Below, one piece after another: positions 1 through 6,944 of a stretch of 12,745 bases of DNA (within the stretch, counting starts at the first letter, position 1; the number at the start of each line of letters is the position of its first letter). The stretch is taken from contig DATKDF010000161.1 in the NCBI GenBank assembly GCA_035512795.1, forward strand, positions 1-12,745, written 5' to 3'. The notes beneath the pieces are model-generated. The model saw only the letters and a list, made by a program, of their open reading frames with translations. It was not told the origin of the DNA and did not search any database. The position numbers and the translations under genes were made by a program. The stretch comes from DATKDF01 sp035512795. Its GTDB lineage: Bacteria > Acidobacteriota > Vicinamibacteria > Vicinamibacterales > SCN-69-37.

Positions 1-975
1 CTGGCCTACAGCGTGCTGACCGACGCCCAGAAGAAGAAGTTCGAGGAATCGTGGGAGCTCGACCTGGCGTTCGGCCTGCGCGACGTCGGGCGGTTCCGCG
101 CCAACATCTTCAACCAGAAGGGCGCGACCGGCGCCGTCTTCCGTCTGATCTCGGAACGGATTCCCACGTTCGACCAGCTCGGGCTGCCGCCGGTCGTGGC
201 GACGCTGGCCGATCGGCCGCGTGGCCTCGTGCTCGTGACCGGGCCGACCGGCAGCGGCAAGTCGACGACGCTCGCGGCCATGATCGACCGAATCAACCAG
301 GCGCGGCCGGCGCACATCCTCACCATCGAGGATCCGATCGAGTACGTCCACCCGCACAAGACGAGCCTGGTCAACCAGCGCGAGCTGTTTGCCGACACTC
401 GGAGCTTCTCGGCGGCGTTGAAGGCCGCGCTCCGCGAGGATCCCGACGTCGTGCTCGTGGGCGAAATGCGCGATCTCGAGACGATGGAGGCGGCCATGAA
501 GCTGGCCGAGACCGGCCACCTGACGCTGGCGACACTCCACACCAACTCGGCCGCGCAGACGGTGACACGCATCATCGACGCGTTTCCGTCACACCAACAG
601 GCGCAGATTCGCACCCAGCTGTCGCTCGTGCTCGAGGGCATCGTCTGCCAGGCGCTCATGCCCAAGGCCGGCGGCGAAGGGCGTGTGGCGGCGCTCGAGA
701 TTCTCGTGGCCACGCCCGCGATCCGCAACCTCATCCGCGACGACAAGATCCACCAGATTTACGGGACGATGCAGACCGGCCAGGACAAGTACGGCATGCA
801 GACGATGAACCAGGCGCTGCAGCGGCTGGTCGACAAGAAGCTCATCACGCGCGACGAGGCCCTGAACACCTCGTCGAACCGCGATGAGCTCAACACCATG
901 CTCGAGCGCGGCGGCGCCGGCCGGCCGCCGCTGCTCGCCGGCGCCCGGCCGCCGTACCGGCAGGAGGCCCGATGA
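1..975 (+). CDS. pilT: Type IV pilus retraction ATPase PilT (5' truncated)
   Basis: This is the hexameric cytoplasmic ATPase that powers pilus disassembly and twitching. The frame is open from base 1, so the start lies upstream; 324 residues are visible, and against a usual length of about 345-380 roughly the first 20-50 residues are missing. Counting from base 1, I see Walker A GPTGSGKST (81-89), the Asp box ILTIEDPIEYVH (106-117), Walker B DPDVVLVGEMRD (148-158) and the His box TGHLTLATLHTN (171-182). The later segment AIRNLIRDDKIHQI is typical of PilT rather than PilB, as is the lack of a tetracysteine zinc motif. The C-terminal tail is rich in Pro, Gly and Arg and looks unstructured. The stop overlaps the pilC start by ATGA, so the two are translationally coupled. 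A PilU-type paralogue is the main alternative name; the family is certain. Confidence 0.95.
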   Translation: MAYSVLTDAQKKKFEESWELDLAFGLRDVGRFRANIFNQKGATGAVFRLISERIPTFDQLGLPPVVATLADRPRGLVLVTGPTGSGKSTTLAAMIDRINQARPAHILTIEDPIEYVHPHKTSLVNQRELFADTRSFSAALKAALREDPDVVLVGEMRDLETMEAAMKLAETGHLTLATLHTNSAAQTVTRIIDAFPSHQQAQIRTQLSLVLEGIVCQALMPKAGGEGRVAALEILVATPAIRNLIRDDKIHQIYGTMQTGQDKYGMQTMNQALQRLVDKKLITRDEALNTSSNRDELNTMLERGGAGRPPLLAGARPPYRQEAR

Positions 976-2165
976 CCACCTACGCCTGGGTCGGCCGCAC
1001 CCGCACCGGCCAGATCGTCAAGGGCGAACGCGCTGCGACGTCGCGCGACGAGCTCACCGACACACTGCGGCGCGAGCAGATCCTCGTCACCCAGGTCCAG
1101 CCGGCGGCCCGCAAGCAGCAGCGGCTCAAGCGGGTCAACGACCGGAGCCTGGCCATCTTCACGCGGCAGTTCTCGGTCATGATCGACGCGGGCCTGCCGC
1201 TCGTGCAGTGCCTCGAACTGCTCGGCAAAGAGGAGCCCGACAAGCGACTGGCCGAGGCCATCGACCAGACGCGGCTCGATGTCGAAGCCGGCACGTCGCT
1301 CAACGAGGCCATGGCCAAGCGGCCGCACGCCTTCGATCCGCTCTACACGAACATGATCGCCGCCGGCGAGGCGGGGGGCATTCTCGACACGATTCTGAAG
1401 CGGCTGGCCACGTTCATCGAGAAGCAGGCGAAGCTGAAGGCGCAGGTCCGGTCGGCCATGATCTACCCGATTGCCGTCCTCAGCATCGCGGTCGTCGTCG
1501 TGCTCATCATCCTGTGGAAGGTCATCCCGACGTTCACCAGCCTGTTTGCGGGCCTCGGCGCCGAGCTGCCGGTCGCGACGCGCGTCGTCATCTGGATGAG
1601 CGAAAAGGTCGTCATCGGCATGCCGTTCATGATCGGCGGCGCCGTGGCCGGCGCGTACCTGTTCCGGCGCTACTACCAGACGCCGGCCGGCCGTATGCGC
1701 GTGGACCGCATCCTGCTGCGGGCGCCGCTCGTGGGCAAGATCTTCCGGACGAGCGCTGTGGCCCGGTTCTGCCGGACGTTGGCGACGCTCCTCGGTTCGG
1801 GCGTGCCCATCCTGGACGGTCTCGACATCACGGCGCGGACGGCTGGCAACGCCGTCGTCGAGAGCGCCATTACGCAGGTGAAACTGCACATCGAACGAGG
1901 CGAGACCATCGCCCAGCCGCTCCGGGCCACCGGGGTGTTTCCGCCGATGGTGGCCCAGATGATCGGGGCTGGCGAGAGCACCGGGGCCCTGGACACGATG
2001 CTGGGCAAAATCGCGGATTTCTACGAGGAAGAGGTCGATATCGCGATTGCGGGCCTGCTGACCGTCCTCGAGCCGGCCCTCATCTGTGTGCTCGGGGTCA
2101 TCGTGGGCGGCATTGTCATTTCGATGTACCTGCCGCTCTTCGAGCTCATCAACCGATTGGCGTGA
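972..2165 (+). CDS. pilC: Type IV pilus inner-membrane platform protein PilC
   Basis: PilC is the polytopic inner-membrane platform protein of the T4P (GspF family) that couples the cytoplasmic motors to pilin insertion and removal. The product has 397 residues, close to the usual 400-405. It has the N-terminal segment TTYAWVGRTRTGQIVKGE, then two homologous GspF domains. The first begins near FTRQFSVMIDAGLPLVQCLE and the second near FCRTLATLLGSGVPILDGLD. Each holds an acidic or glycine-rich AGEAGG- or GAGESTGALD-type motif. Hydrophobic segments follow the first domain (IYPIAVLSIAVVVVLIIL) and lie at the C-terminus (LLTVLEPALICVLGVIVGGIVI split by a proline). The ATG overlaps the pilT stop, which fixes the start. 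It is followed by 271 bases without a gene and then the pilin, with no pilS or pilR in between. Confidence 0.96.
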   Translation: MTTYAWVGRTRTGQIVKGERAATSRDELTDTLRREQILVTQVQPAARKQQRLKRVNDRSLAIFTRQFSVMIDAGLPLVQCLELLGKEEPDKRLAEAIDQTRLDVEAGTSLNEAMAKRPHAFDPLYTNMIAAGEAGGILDTILKRLATFIEKQAKLKAQVRSAMIYPIAVLSIAVVVVLIILWKVIPTFTSLFAGLGAELPVATRVVIWMSEKVVIGMPFMIGGAVAGAYLFRRYYQTPAGRMRVDRILLRAPLVGKIFRTSAVARFCRTLATLLGSGVPILDGLDITARTAGNAVVESAITQVKLHIERGETIAQPLRATGVFPPMVAQMIGAGESTGALDTMLGKIADFYEEEVDIAIAGLLTVLEPALICVLGVIVGGIVISMYLPLFELINRLA

Positions 2166-2298
2166 GCGGGAGTCAAAAGCGTCAGGAGCCGGACGGTTTT
2201 GAGGCCGGCACGGGCCGATTCTGGGGCGTAGCGGTGGCGAAGGGTGCCCGATCGGCCTAAAATCAGAAGGAAAGCGCGGCCGGGAGACGGTGGCCAGG

Positions 2299-2315
2299 TT
2301 GGCACCAAGGTTGCG
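2299..2315 (+). promoter_or_regulatory. Sigma-54 (-24/-12) promoter for the major pilin
   Basis: The sequence TTGGCACCAAGGTTGCG matches the RpoN consensus TGGCAC-N5-TTGC at every fixed base. GG lies at 2301-2302 and GC at 2313-2314, exactly ten bases apart. Transcription would begin near 2326, giving a leader of about 111 bases. RpoN plus the PilS/PilR two-component system is the known control of pilA in Pseudomonas and Myxococcus. The promoter itself is seen in the sequence; control by a PilR-type activator here is inferred, and no such gene is in the window. Confidence 0.85.
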
Positions 2316-2420
2316 AGATCCAGCCAGCGAGCGCGCGAACAACGGTGAAGGGCGAGTGACGCGCCGCCGTGCAGAGACAGACACACAAGGGTTGCGAGGT
2401 CCGGGTTGACCGGCTTTCTC

Positions 2421-2426
2421 AAGGAG
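2421..2426 (+). promoter_or_regulatory. Strong Shine-Dalgarno of the major pilin
   Basis: AAGGAG lies ten bases before the pilin ATG at 2437. It is the clearest ribosome binding site in the window, consistent with the pilin being the most highly made protein of the cluster, and it supports the chosen start and the short 8-residue leader. Confidence 0.8.
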
Positions 2427-2436
2427 ACAGGGAAGT

Positions 2437-2964
2437 ATGACAGGCCATAACGAAAAGGGGTTCACCCTCATCGAGCTGCTGATCGTCGTCGCGATCATCA
2501 GCATCATCGCGGCGATCGCGGTGCCCGGACTTCTGCGCGCGCGCATGACCGGCAACGAGACGTCCGCGATTGCATCGCTCAAGGTCACGACGTCGTCGCA
2601 GGTGGCCTACTCGGCTTCGTGCGGCAACGGCGGGTACGCACAGACCTACATCATCCTCGGCACGCCCGTGGTGGCCAACAGCGAACCGTTCATCTCGGCA
2701 GATCTTGGCAGCGTCGCCGCGCCCCAGAAGGCCGGCTACAACTTCACGATGGGCGCGGGGGCCGGTAACGCGGTGGGGCCGAACGACTGCATGCCGACGC
2801 CGAACCCGACCAACTCGACCTATTACGCCACGGGCATTCCGCAGACCTTCGGGTCCACGGGTACCCGCTCGTTTGCCGTCAACGCCGGCAACACGATCTG
2901 GCAGGTCAACGTCGCGACGGCTCCCGCCGAGCCGTTCGGCGCGCCGGCCACGCCCATCCAGTAA
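2437..2964 (+). CDS. pilA: Major type IV pilin PilA (type IVa prepilin)
   Basis: This is the structural subunit of the pilus fibre: 175 residues as prepilin and 167 when mature. The leader MTGHNEKG (1-8) is followed by the cleavage site G8/F9 and the helix FTLIELLIVVAIISIIAAIAV, with the mature Glu5 at residue 13. The GNETSAIASL segment after the helix resembles pilins I know from Acidobacteriota. The globular part holds just two cysteines, C62 and C118, which could form one disulfide; the second sits in a Pro/Asn-rich loop (GPNDCMPTPNPTNST). Single-unit control is suggested by its own sigma-54 promoter, strong Shine-Dalgarno and downstream terminator. A role as pilin-like GspG is less likely because of the neighbours and because I see no GspG-type C-terminal calcium loop. 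Confidence 0.93.
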   Translation: MTGHNEKGFTLIELLIVVAIISIIAAIAVPGLLRARMTGNETSAIASLKVTTSSQVAYSASCGNGGYAQTYIILGTPVVANSEPFISADLGSVAAPQKAGYNFTMGAGAGNAVGPNDCMPTPNPTNSTYYATGIPQTFGSTGTRSFAVNAGNTIWQVNVATAPAEPFGAPATPIQ

Positions 2965-2983
2965 GGGCAGCGGTTCTCTCTCG

Positions 2984-3019
2984 AGTCCGGGATTCCGACG
3001 GGATCCCGGACTTTCGTTT
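2984..3019 (+). terminator. Intrinsic terminator after the major pilin
   Basis: The arms AGTCCGGGAT (2984-2993) and ATCCCGGACT (3003-3012) are perfect inverted repeats. The inner bases TCC and GGG can extend the stem to 13 pairs, including one G-T pair, leaving a GAC loop. The stem is followed by TTTCGTTT (3012-3019), a short T-rich tract. It should end most pilin transcripts and lower expression of the oxidase and ABC genes behind it. Confidence 0.8.
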
Positions 3020-3071
3020 GTACGCCGCACCCGGCACCCCGTCCGTGGCACAATTGCTCCCGGAATCGCTC

Positions 3072-4280
3072 ATGACGACACAGTGTCGCCTCCTGATCCT
3101 CCTGCTGGCCCTGGCCGGCCTCGCGTTTGCCGGCAGCTCGACCTGGGTGCACTACCGCCTGGTCACCGACCCGACCTACACGAGCGCCTGCGACGTCAAC
3201 GCCACGTTCAGCTGCAGTCAGGCGTACGTGAGCCGCTTCGGCTCGGTGGCCGGCGTGCCCGTGGCGCTCGGCGGTCTGGCGTGGTTCGGCCTGGTCGGCC
3301 TCATCGCGGCGTTTGCCGAGGCCAGGCAGGGCCGGTCGGGCGCGGCGGGAACCTACATCTTCGCCCTGTCGGTCGTCGGTCTGGCCGCTATCCTGTACCT
3401 GGCCTACGCGTCGTTCTTCGTGCTCGGGACCTGGTGTCTGCTGTGCATCGGGACGTATGTGTCGGTGCTCGGGATCTTCCTCGTCTCGGCTTCGAGTTCG
3501 TCGGTCGGGATCGGGCAACTCGCCGGTCGCCTGTCCGACGACCTCCGCGCCGTGTTTGCCGGGCCCGCGACGTTCCTCGTCGCGATTCTCTACCTGGTCG
3601 CCATCGGCTCGTCGGTCGCCTTCTTCCCGCGCGAGGGATCGGCCACGCAGGCGGCCGCACCGACGTCGGCGCCGGCGGCCGATGCGACCGAGGCGTTTGC
3701 CGCGTCCTGGGCGCAGCAGCCGCGTGTCGATCTCGGGATCGATCCGGCCGGCGCTGACGTACTGGTGGTCAAGTTCCTCGACTATCAGTGCCCGTCCTGC
3801 AAGGCGGCGCACCTGACCTACAAGCCGGTGTTCGAACGATTCGAAGCGTCGCACCCGGGCGCGGTCCGCCAGGTCATCAAGGACTACCCGCTCAGCAACA
3901 AGTGCAACTTTTCGATGAACCGGGACATGCACGAGGCCGCCTGCGAGGGGGCCGCGCTCGTACGGATGGCGGCCGAGATGGGTCGGGCCGACGAGGCGGT
4001 CGACTGGCTGTTCTCGGTGCCCGACCAGCTCGGCATGACGTCGGCGGCCGTCAAGGCCGAAGCCGAACGCCGCTTCGGCATTCGCGACTTCGACGCCCGC
4101 TACCAGACGCACCTGCCGGGGATCCAGCGCGACGTGGCGGACGCGCAGGCGCTGCGCGTCAATCAGACGCCGACGTACTTCGTCAACGGCGTGCGGGCGC
4201 AGACCGCCGACGGCTGGCTGTCGGCGGCGTACTTCGAGCTGGCCATCAAGCTGGAGCTCGATCGCGCCGGGCGTCAGTAG
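3072..4280 (+). CDS. VKOR-DsbA fusion: disulfide-forming oxidase
   Basis: This 402-residue protein fuses a vitamin K epoxide reductase (VKOR) domain to a periplasmic DsbA-like thioredoxin domain. Such fusions make disulfides in exported proteins and pass the electrons to quinone. The VKOR part (about 1-185) has transmembrane segments near 6-22, 61-81, 94-118, 121-140 and 165-185, the loop cysteines C40 and C48, and the quinone-side CLLC (C122, C125). A linker rich in Ala and Thr leads to the thioredoxin domain (about 217-402) with CPSC (C240, C243) and the cis-proline loop TPT (P367). C278 and C291 are an extra pair, seen in related DsbA-like domains. I chose ATG 3072 because it begins directly before the first membrane helix; the TTG at 3018 would add 18 residues and start inside the terminator. 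It sits between the pilin and the ABC genes, so exported pilins and PilY1 are likely clients (inference). Confidence 0.92.
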   Translation: MTTQCRLLILLLALAGLAFAGSSTWVHYRLVTDPTYTSACDVNATFSCSQAYVSRFGSVAGVPVALGGLAWFGLVGLIAAFAEARQGRSGAAGTYIFALSVVGLAAILYLAYASFFVLGTWCLLCIGTYVSVLGIFLVSASSSSVGIGQLAGRLSDDLRAVFAGPATFLVAILYLVAIGSSVAFFPREGSATQAAAPTSAPAADATEAFAASWAQQPRVDLGIDPAGADVLVVKFLDYQCPSCKAAHLTYKPVFERFEASHPGAVRQVIKDYPLSNKCNFSMNRDMHEAACEGAALVRMAAEMGRADEAVDWLFSVPDQLGMTSAAVKAEAERRFGIRDFDARYQTHLPGIQRDVADAQALRVNQTPTYFVNGVRAQTADGWLSAAYFELAIKLELDRAGRQ

Positions 4281-4303
4281 ACGCCCGCGCCCGGCCCGAC
4301 CGC

Positions 4304-5242
4304 ATGGACACGGTCGTCAGCACCGAACGCCTCTCCAAGGACTTTCGCGTCGGGTTCTGGCGGCCGCGGTCCCATCGCGCCCTCGATGACCTGTCACTCG
4401 CGGTTCCACGGGCCGGCGTGTTCGGCCTGCTCGGGCCGAACGGCGCGGGCAAGACGACGACGCTGAAGATCCTGTGTCATCTGCTGGCGCCGACATCGGG
4501 CCGGGCGACCGTGCTGGGCCGTCCACCCGGCAGCGTGGACGCCCTTGCCCGGCTCGGATTTCTCCCCGAGCATCCGACCTTCTACGACCACCTGACGGGT
4601 GAGGAACTGCTCACTTATGCCGCCGGCCTGTTCGGCCACCGGGGCCTTGCCGGCCGGGACCGGGCAACCGCGGCGCTCAACCGCGTCGGACTGGGCGCCG
4701 ACCGGCGCCGGCCGATCCGCCACTACTCGAAGGGCATGGTGCAGCGGGTGGGTCTGGCGCAGGCGATCGTCAACGACCCGGACCTGGTGATTCTCGATGA
4801 GCCGATGTCCGGCCTCGATCCGATCGGGCGCCGCGACGTCCGCGAGCTCATCCTCGAACTGCGGGACGAAGGCCGCACGGTCCTGTTCAGTTCGCACATC
4901 CTGTCGGATGCCGAGGCGCTCTGCAGCCGGGTCGGCATCCTGGTCGGAGGGCGGCTTGTGCGGACCGGCACCGTCGACGAACTGACGAGCGCGGCAGGCC
5001 GGGGATGGGAGATCGTCGTCACGGATCTTTCCAGCGAGGCCGCCGCGCGGCTCGAGGCGCGCGTCACGCGGATGCGCGCGATCAGCCCCGGCCGCTACGC
5101 CCTCGAGGTGCCGGCCGGGACCCGGCCCGAGGCGTGGATTGCCGACCTCCAGGCCGCGGGCGCCGCGCTCGTCTCGGTGACGCCCGTCGGCACGACGCTC
5201 GAGGACGTCTTCGTCGAGTCGGTGCGGGGAGCGGGCGCATGA
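4304..5242 (+). CDS. ABC transporter ATP-binding protein (ABC-2 type, PilH-like by position)
   Basis: This 312-residue nucleotide-binding subunit should power the permease encoded directly after it. Visible motifs are Walker A GPNGAGKT (44-51), a LPEHP segment in the Q-loop position (88-92), the signature YSKGMVQR (141-148), Walker B LVILDEP (161-167), the D-loop SGLD (169-172) and the H-switch SSH (196-198). The signature YSKGM instead of LSGGQ is common in the NatA/CcmA-like branch. A C-terminal extension of about 80 residues follows, as in many ABC-2 ATPases. The ATG lies 23 bases after the oxidase stop; an open frame continues upstream but has no homologous look. The end overlaps the permease by ATGA. 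In Myxococcus xanthus an ABC pair named PilH/PilI lies in the pil cluster and is needed for pili; equivalence here is inferred from position only. Confidence 0.92.
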   Translation: MDTVVSTERLSKDFRVGFWRPRSHRALDDLSLAVPRAGVFGLLGPNGAGKTTTLKILCHLLAPTSGRATVLGRPPGSVDALARLGFLPEHPTFYDHLTGEELLTYAAGLFGHRGLAGRDRATAALNRVGLGADRRRPIRHYSKGMVQRVGLAQAIVNDPDLVILDEPMSGLDPIGRRDVRELILELRDEGRTVLFSSHILSDAEALCSRVGILVGGRLVRTGTVDELTSAAGRGWEIVVTDLSSEAAARLEARVTRMRAISPGRYALEVPAGTRPEAWIADLQAAGAALVSVTPVGTTLEDVFVESVRGAGA

Positions 5243-6057
5243 CGGCCCGGCGCATCGGGCTCGTGGCCTGGCACGCGTTCAAGGAGCACGTGCGCGACCG
5301 CGTGCTGTACGCCATCGCGGGGTTTGCCGCGCTGCTGGTCATCGCGTCGATTCTCATCGGACAGATCACGGCCGGCCAGGACGTGAAGATCATCAAGGAC
5401 CTCGGCCTGGCGGCCATCGAGCTGTCCGGCATCCTGATGAGCGTGTTCCTCGGCGTCAGCCTGGTGGCGCGCGAGATCGAGCGGCGGAGCATCTACGCGC
5501 TGCTTGCCAAGCCGCTGCCGCGGTGGGAGTTCATCGTCGGCAAGTACGCCGGGCTGGTGTTGACGGTCGTCGTCAATGTCGTGGCGATGACGCTCGTGTT
5601 CTACCTCGTGCTCGCGTGGCTCGGCTGGACGAGTCCGGAGAACGTGCGCCTGTCGTGGGCGCGGCCGGCAGTCGATGCGCGGCTGCTGGTCGCGATCGTC
5701 GAGATCCTGGCCGAACTGACGCTCCTGACGGCGGTCGCCCTCTTCTTCTCCACGTTTTCGTCGAGCACGCTGCTGTCGGTCGCCTTGACGCTCGGTCTCT
5801 TTGTTGCCGGACTCCTCAGCCACGATCTGCGGGCGTTCGGCAGTCTCGTGGATGCGCCAGGCGCGGTCTCGCGTGTCGTCGTCGCCGTCGGGTGGGTCGT
5901 GCCCGCCTTCTCGGCCTTCGATCACAAAGGGGCGATCGTGAGCGGCCTGCCCGTCGAGGCCGGCCGGGTCTGGTTCAATCTGCTGTACGCGGCCGCGTAC
6001 TCGACGGCCGCCGTCGCCGCCGCGGTGGCGGTGTTCAGCCGGCGGGAGTTCAAGTGA
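5239..6057 (+). CDS. ABC-2 type permease (PilI-like by position)
   Basis: This 272-residue integral membrane protein is the partner of the ATPase encoded before it. I see hydrophobic segments near residues 24-42, 60-78, 103-128, 149-170, 175-194, 211-225 and 246-266. The cytoplasmic motif AREIERRSIYALLAKPLPR (78-96) is typical of ABC-2/NosY-like permeases. The start ATG overlaps the ATPase stop and its own stop overlaps the next start by GTGA, so these three genes are translationally coupled. The exported substrate is not evident. A role in pilus assembly is suggested by the context and by the M. xanthus precedent; multidrug or general export cannot be ruled out. Confidence 0.88.
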   Translation: MTARRIGLVAWHAFKEHVRDRVLYAIAGFAALLVIASILIGQITAGQDVKIIKDLGLAAIELSGILMSVFLGVSLVAREIERRSIYALLAKPLPRWEFIVGKYAGLVLTVVVNVVAMTLVFYLVLAWLGWTSPENVRLSWARPAVDARLLVAIVEILAELTLLTAVALFFSTFSSSTLLSVALTLGLFVAGLLSHDLRAFGSLVDAPGAVSRVVVAVGWVVPAFSAFDHKGAIVSGLPVEAGRVWFNLLYAAAYSTAAVAAAVAVFSRREFK

Positions 6058-6944
6058 CGTCCGGCCCGGCGTTCTGGATCGGGCTTGTGGCCTCCGCCGC
6101 CGGTCTCGCCACGTCGGCCGGCGTCCTCTCGGCCCGGGACGCCCGCTTTGCCGAGCCGCCGTTTGCCGACCGGCTGCTGTACGTGCAGTCGGGTGAGGTG
6201 GCCGACCGGCTCCTGCTGCAATTCGATGCCGTTGCTGCCGATGTCTACTGGATCCGCGCGATCCAGCACTTCGGCCGGGATCGCCGTTCGAGCCGGCCCG
6301 ATCGATTCACGCTGCTCGAGCCGCTGCTCGACCTGACGACGACGCTCGATCCGCATTTCAACGTCGCCTACCGCTTCGGCGCGATCTTTCTGGCGGTCGA
6401 GCCGCCCGATGGCGCCGGACGTCCCGATCAGGCGATCGCCCTGCTCGAGAAGGGACTGCGGGAGAGCCCCGACCGATGGCAGTTGGCCCACGATCTCGGG
6501 TTCGTGCACTACTGGTTCACGGGCGAGACGCTCGAGGCCGCGCGCTGGTTCGAGCGCGCCGGCGCGATGCCCGGCGCGCCCGCGTGGGTGTTGCCGCTCG
6601 CCGCTGTGACGCGGGCGCAGGGCGGTGACCGGGACGGCGCCCGGCGCCTGCTCGGTCAGCTCGCCGGGACGTCCGAGACCTACGTGCGCAACGCCGCCGA
6701 ACGTGGCCTGCTGCAGCTTCAGGCGCTCGACGCCCTCGATCAGTTGCAGGTGCTCATCGCCGAGGCGCACGCCCGTCTCGGTCGGGCACCGGCGTCCTGG
6801 GCCGACGTGTTCCCCGACCGCCCCGGTCAGGTCCCGCTCGATCCGGCCGGCGTGCCGTTCGTCTACGATCCCGAACGGGGCCGGGCGGTGCTCTCGCCCG
6901 ACTCGCGGTTGCACCCACTCCCGGTCCTGCCGGTGTCGCGATGA
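6054..6944 (+). CDS. Membrane-anchored TPR-like protein of unknown function
   Basis: This 296-residue protein is not one I can name. The N-terminus has one hydrophobic segment (about 6-25) that could be a membrane anchor or uncleaved signal. Two helix-turn-helix units resembling tetratricopeptide repeats follow: one around 105-140 (AYRFGAIFLAVE, then DQAIALLEKGLRESPD) and one around 143-172 (QLAHDLGFVHYWFTGETLEAARWFERA). The C-terminal part has a long helix (225-243) and then a DPAGVPFVYDPE segment and an LSPDSRLHPLP tail, which recall the short beta-hairpin ends of some pseudopilin-like proteins. The GTG start at 6054 overlaps the permease stop, and the end overlaps pilD by ATGA. It is therefore made in step with the ABC permease and PilD, and probably acts as a periplasm-facing scaffold for them (inference). 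It occupies a place comparable to PilG in M. xanthus clusters; homology is untested. Confidence 0.75.
   Translation: MTSGPAFWIGLVASAAGLATSAGVLSARDARFAEPPFADRLLYVQSGEVADRLLLQFDAVAADVYWIRAIQHFGRDRRSSRPDRFTLLEPLLDLTTTLDPHFNVAYRFGAIFLAVEPPDGAGRPDQAIALLEKGLRESPDRWQLAHDLGFVHYWFTGETLEAARWFERAGAMPGAPAWVLPLAAVTRAQGGDRDGARRLLGQLAGTSETYVRNAAERGLLQLQALDALDQLQVLIAEAHARLGRAPASWADVFPDRPGQVPLDPAGVPFVYDPERGRAVLSPDSRLHPLPVLPVSR

Larger units (their letters stand above)
2166..2436 (+). other. pilC-pilA intergenic region and pilin 5' leader
   Basis: No gene is supported in these 271 bases. They hold a sigma-54-type promoter at 2299-2315, a predicted leader of about 111 bases, a repeated motif (2306-2321 and 2386-2402), and the pilin Shine-Dalgarno at 2421-2426. 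Upstream of the promoter, GGCCGAT (2213-2219) and ATCGGCC (2251-2257) form an inverted repeat 31 bases apart; this may be an activator site, but seven-base arms in GC-rich DNA are weak evidence. The forward reading frame that runs on past pilC in another phase shows no recognisable protein. Confidence 0.7.

Noticed and set aside
2386..2402. Second TTGCG motif in the pilin leader as another sigma-54 promoter
   Set aside because: There is no GG ten bases before the GC, so the -24 element is missing; it is kept only as a repeat.
759..2588. Long antisense open frame of about 609 codons across pilC and the pilin start
   Set aside because: It is a shadow of GC-rich coding sequence on the other strand: composition dominated by Arg, Asp, Gly and His, no recognisable motif, and it runs through pilC and the clear pilin promoter region.
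3047..3059. TGGCACAATTGCT before the oxidase gene as a sigma-54 promoter
   Set aside because: Both half-sites look right, but GG and GC are only seven bases apart instead of ten, which sigma-54 does not normally use.
3018..3071. TTG start 18 codons upstream for the VKOR-DsbA gene
   Set aside because: It lies in the tail of the pilin terminator and adds a non-hydrophobic extension ahead of the first membrane helix; ATG 3072 is the better start.
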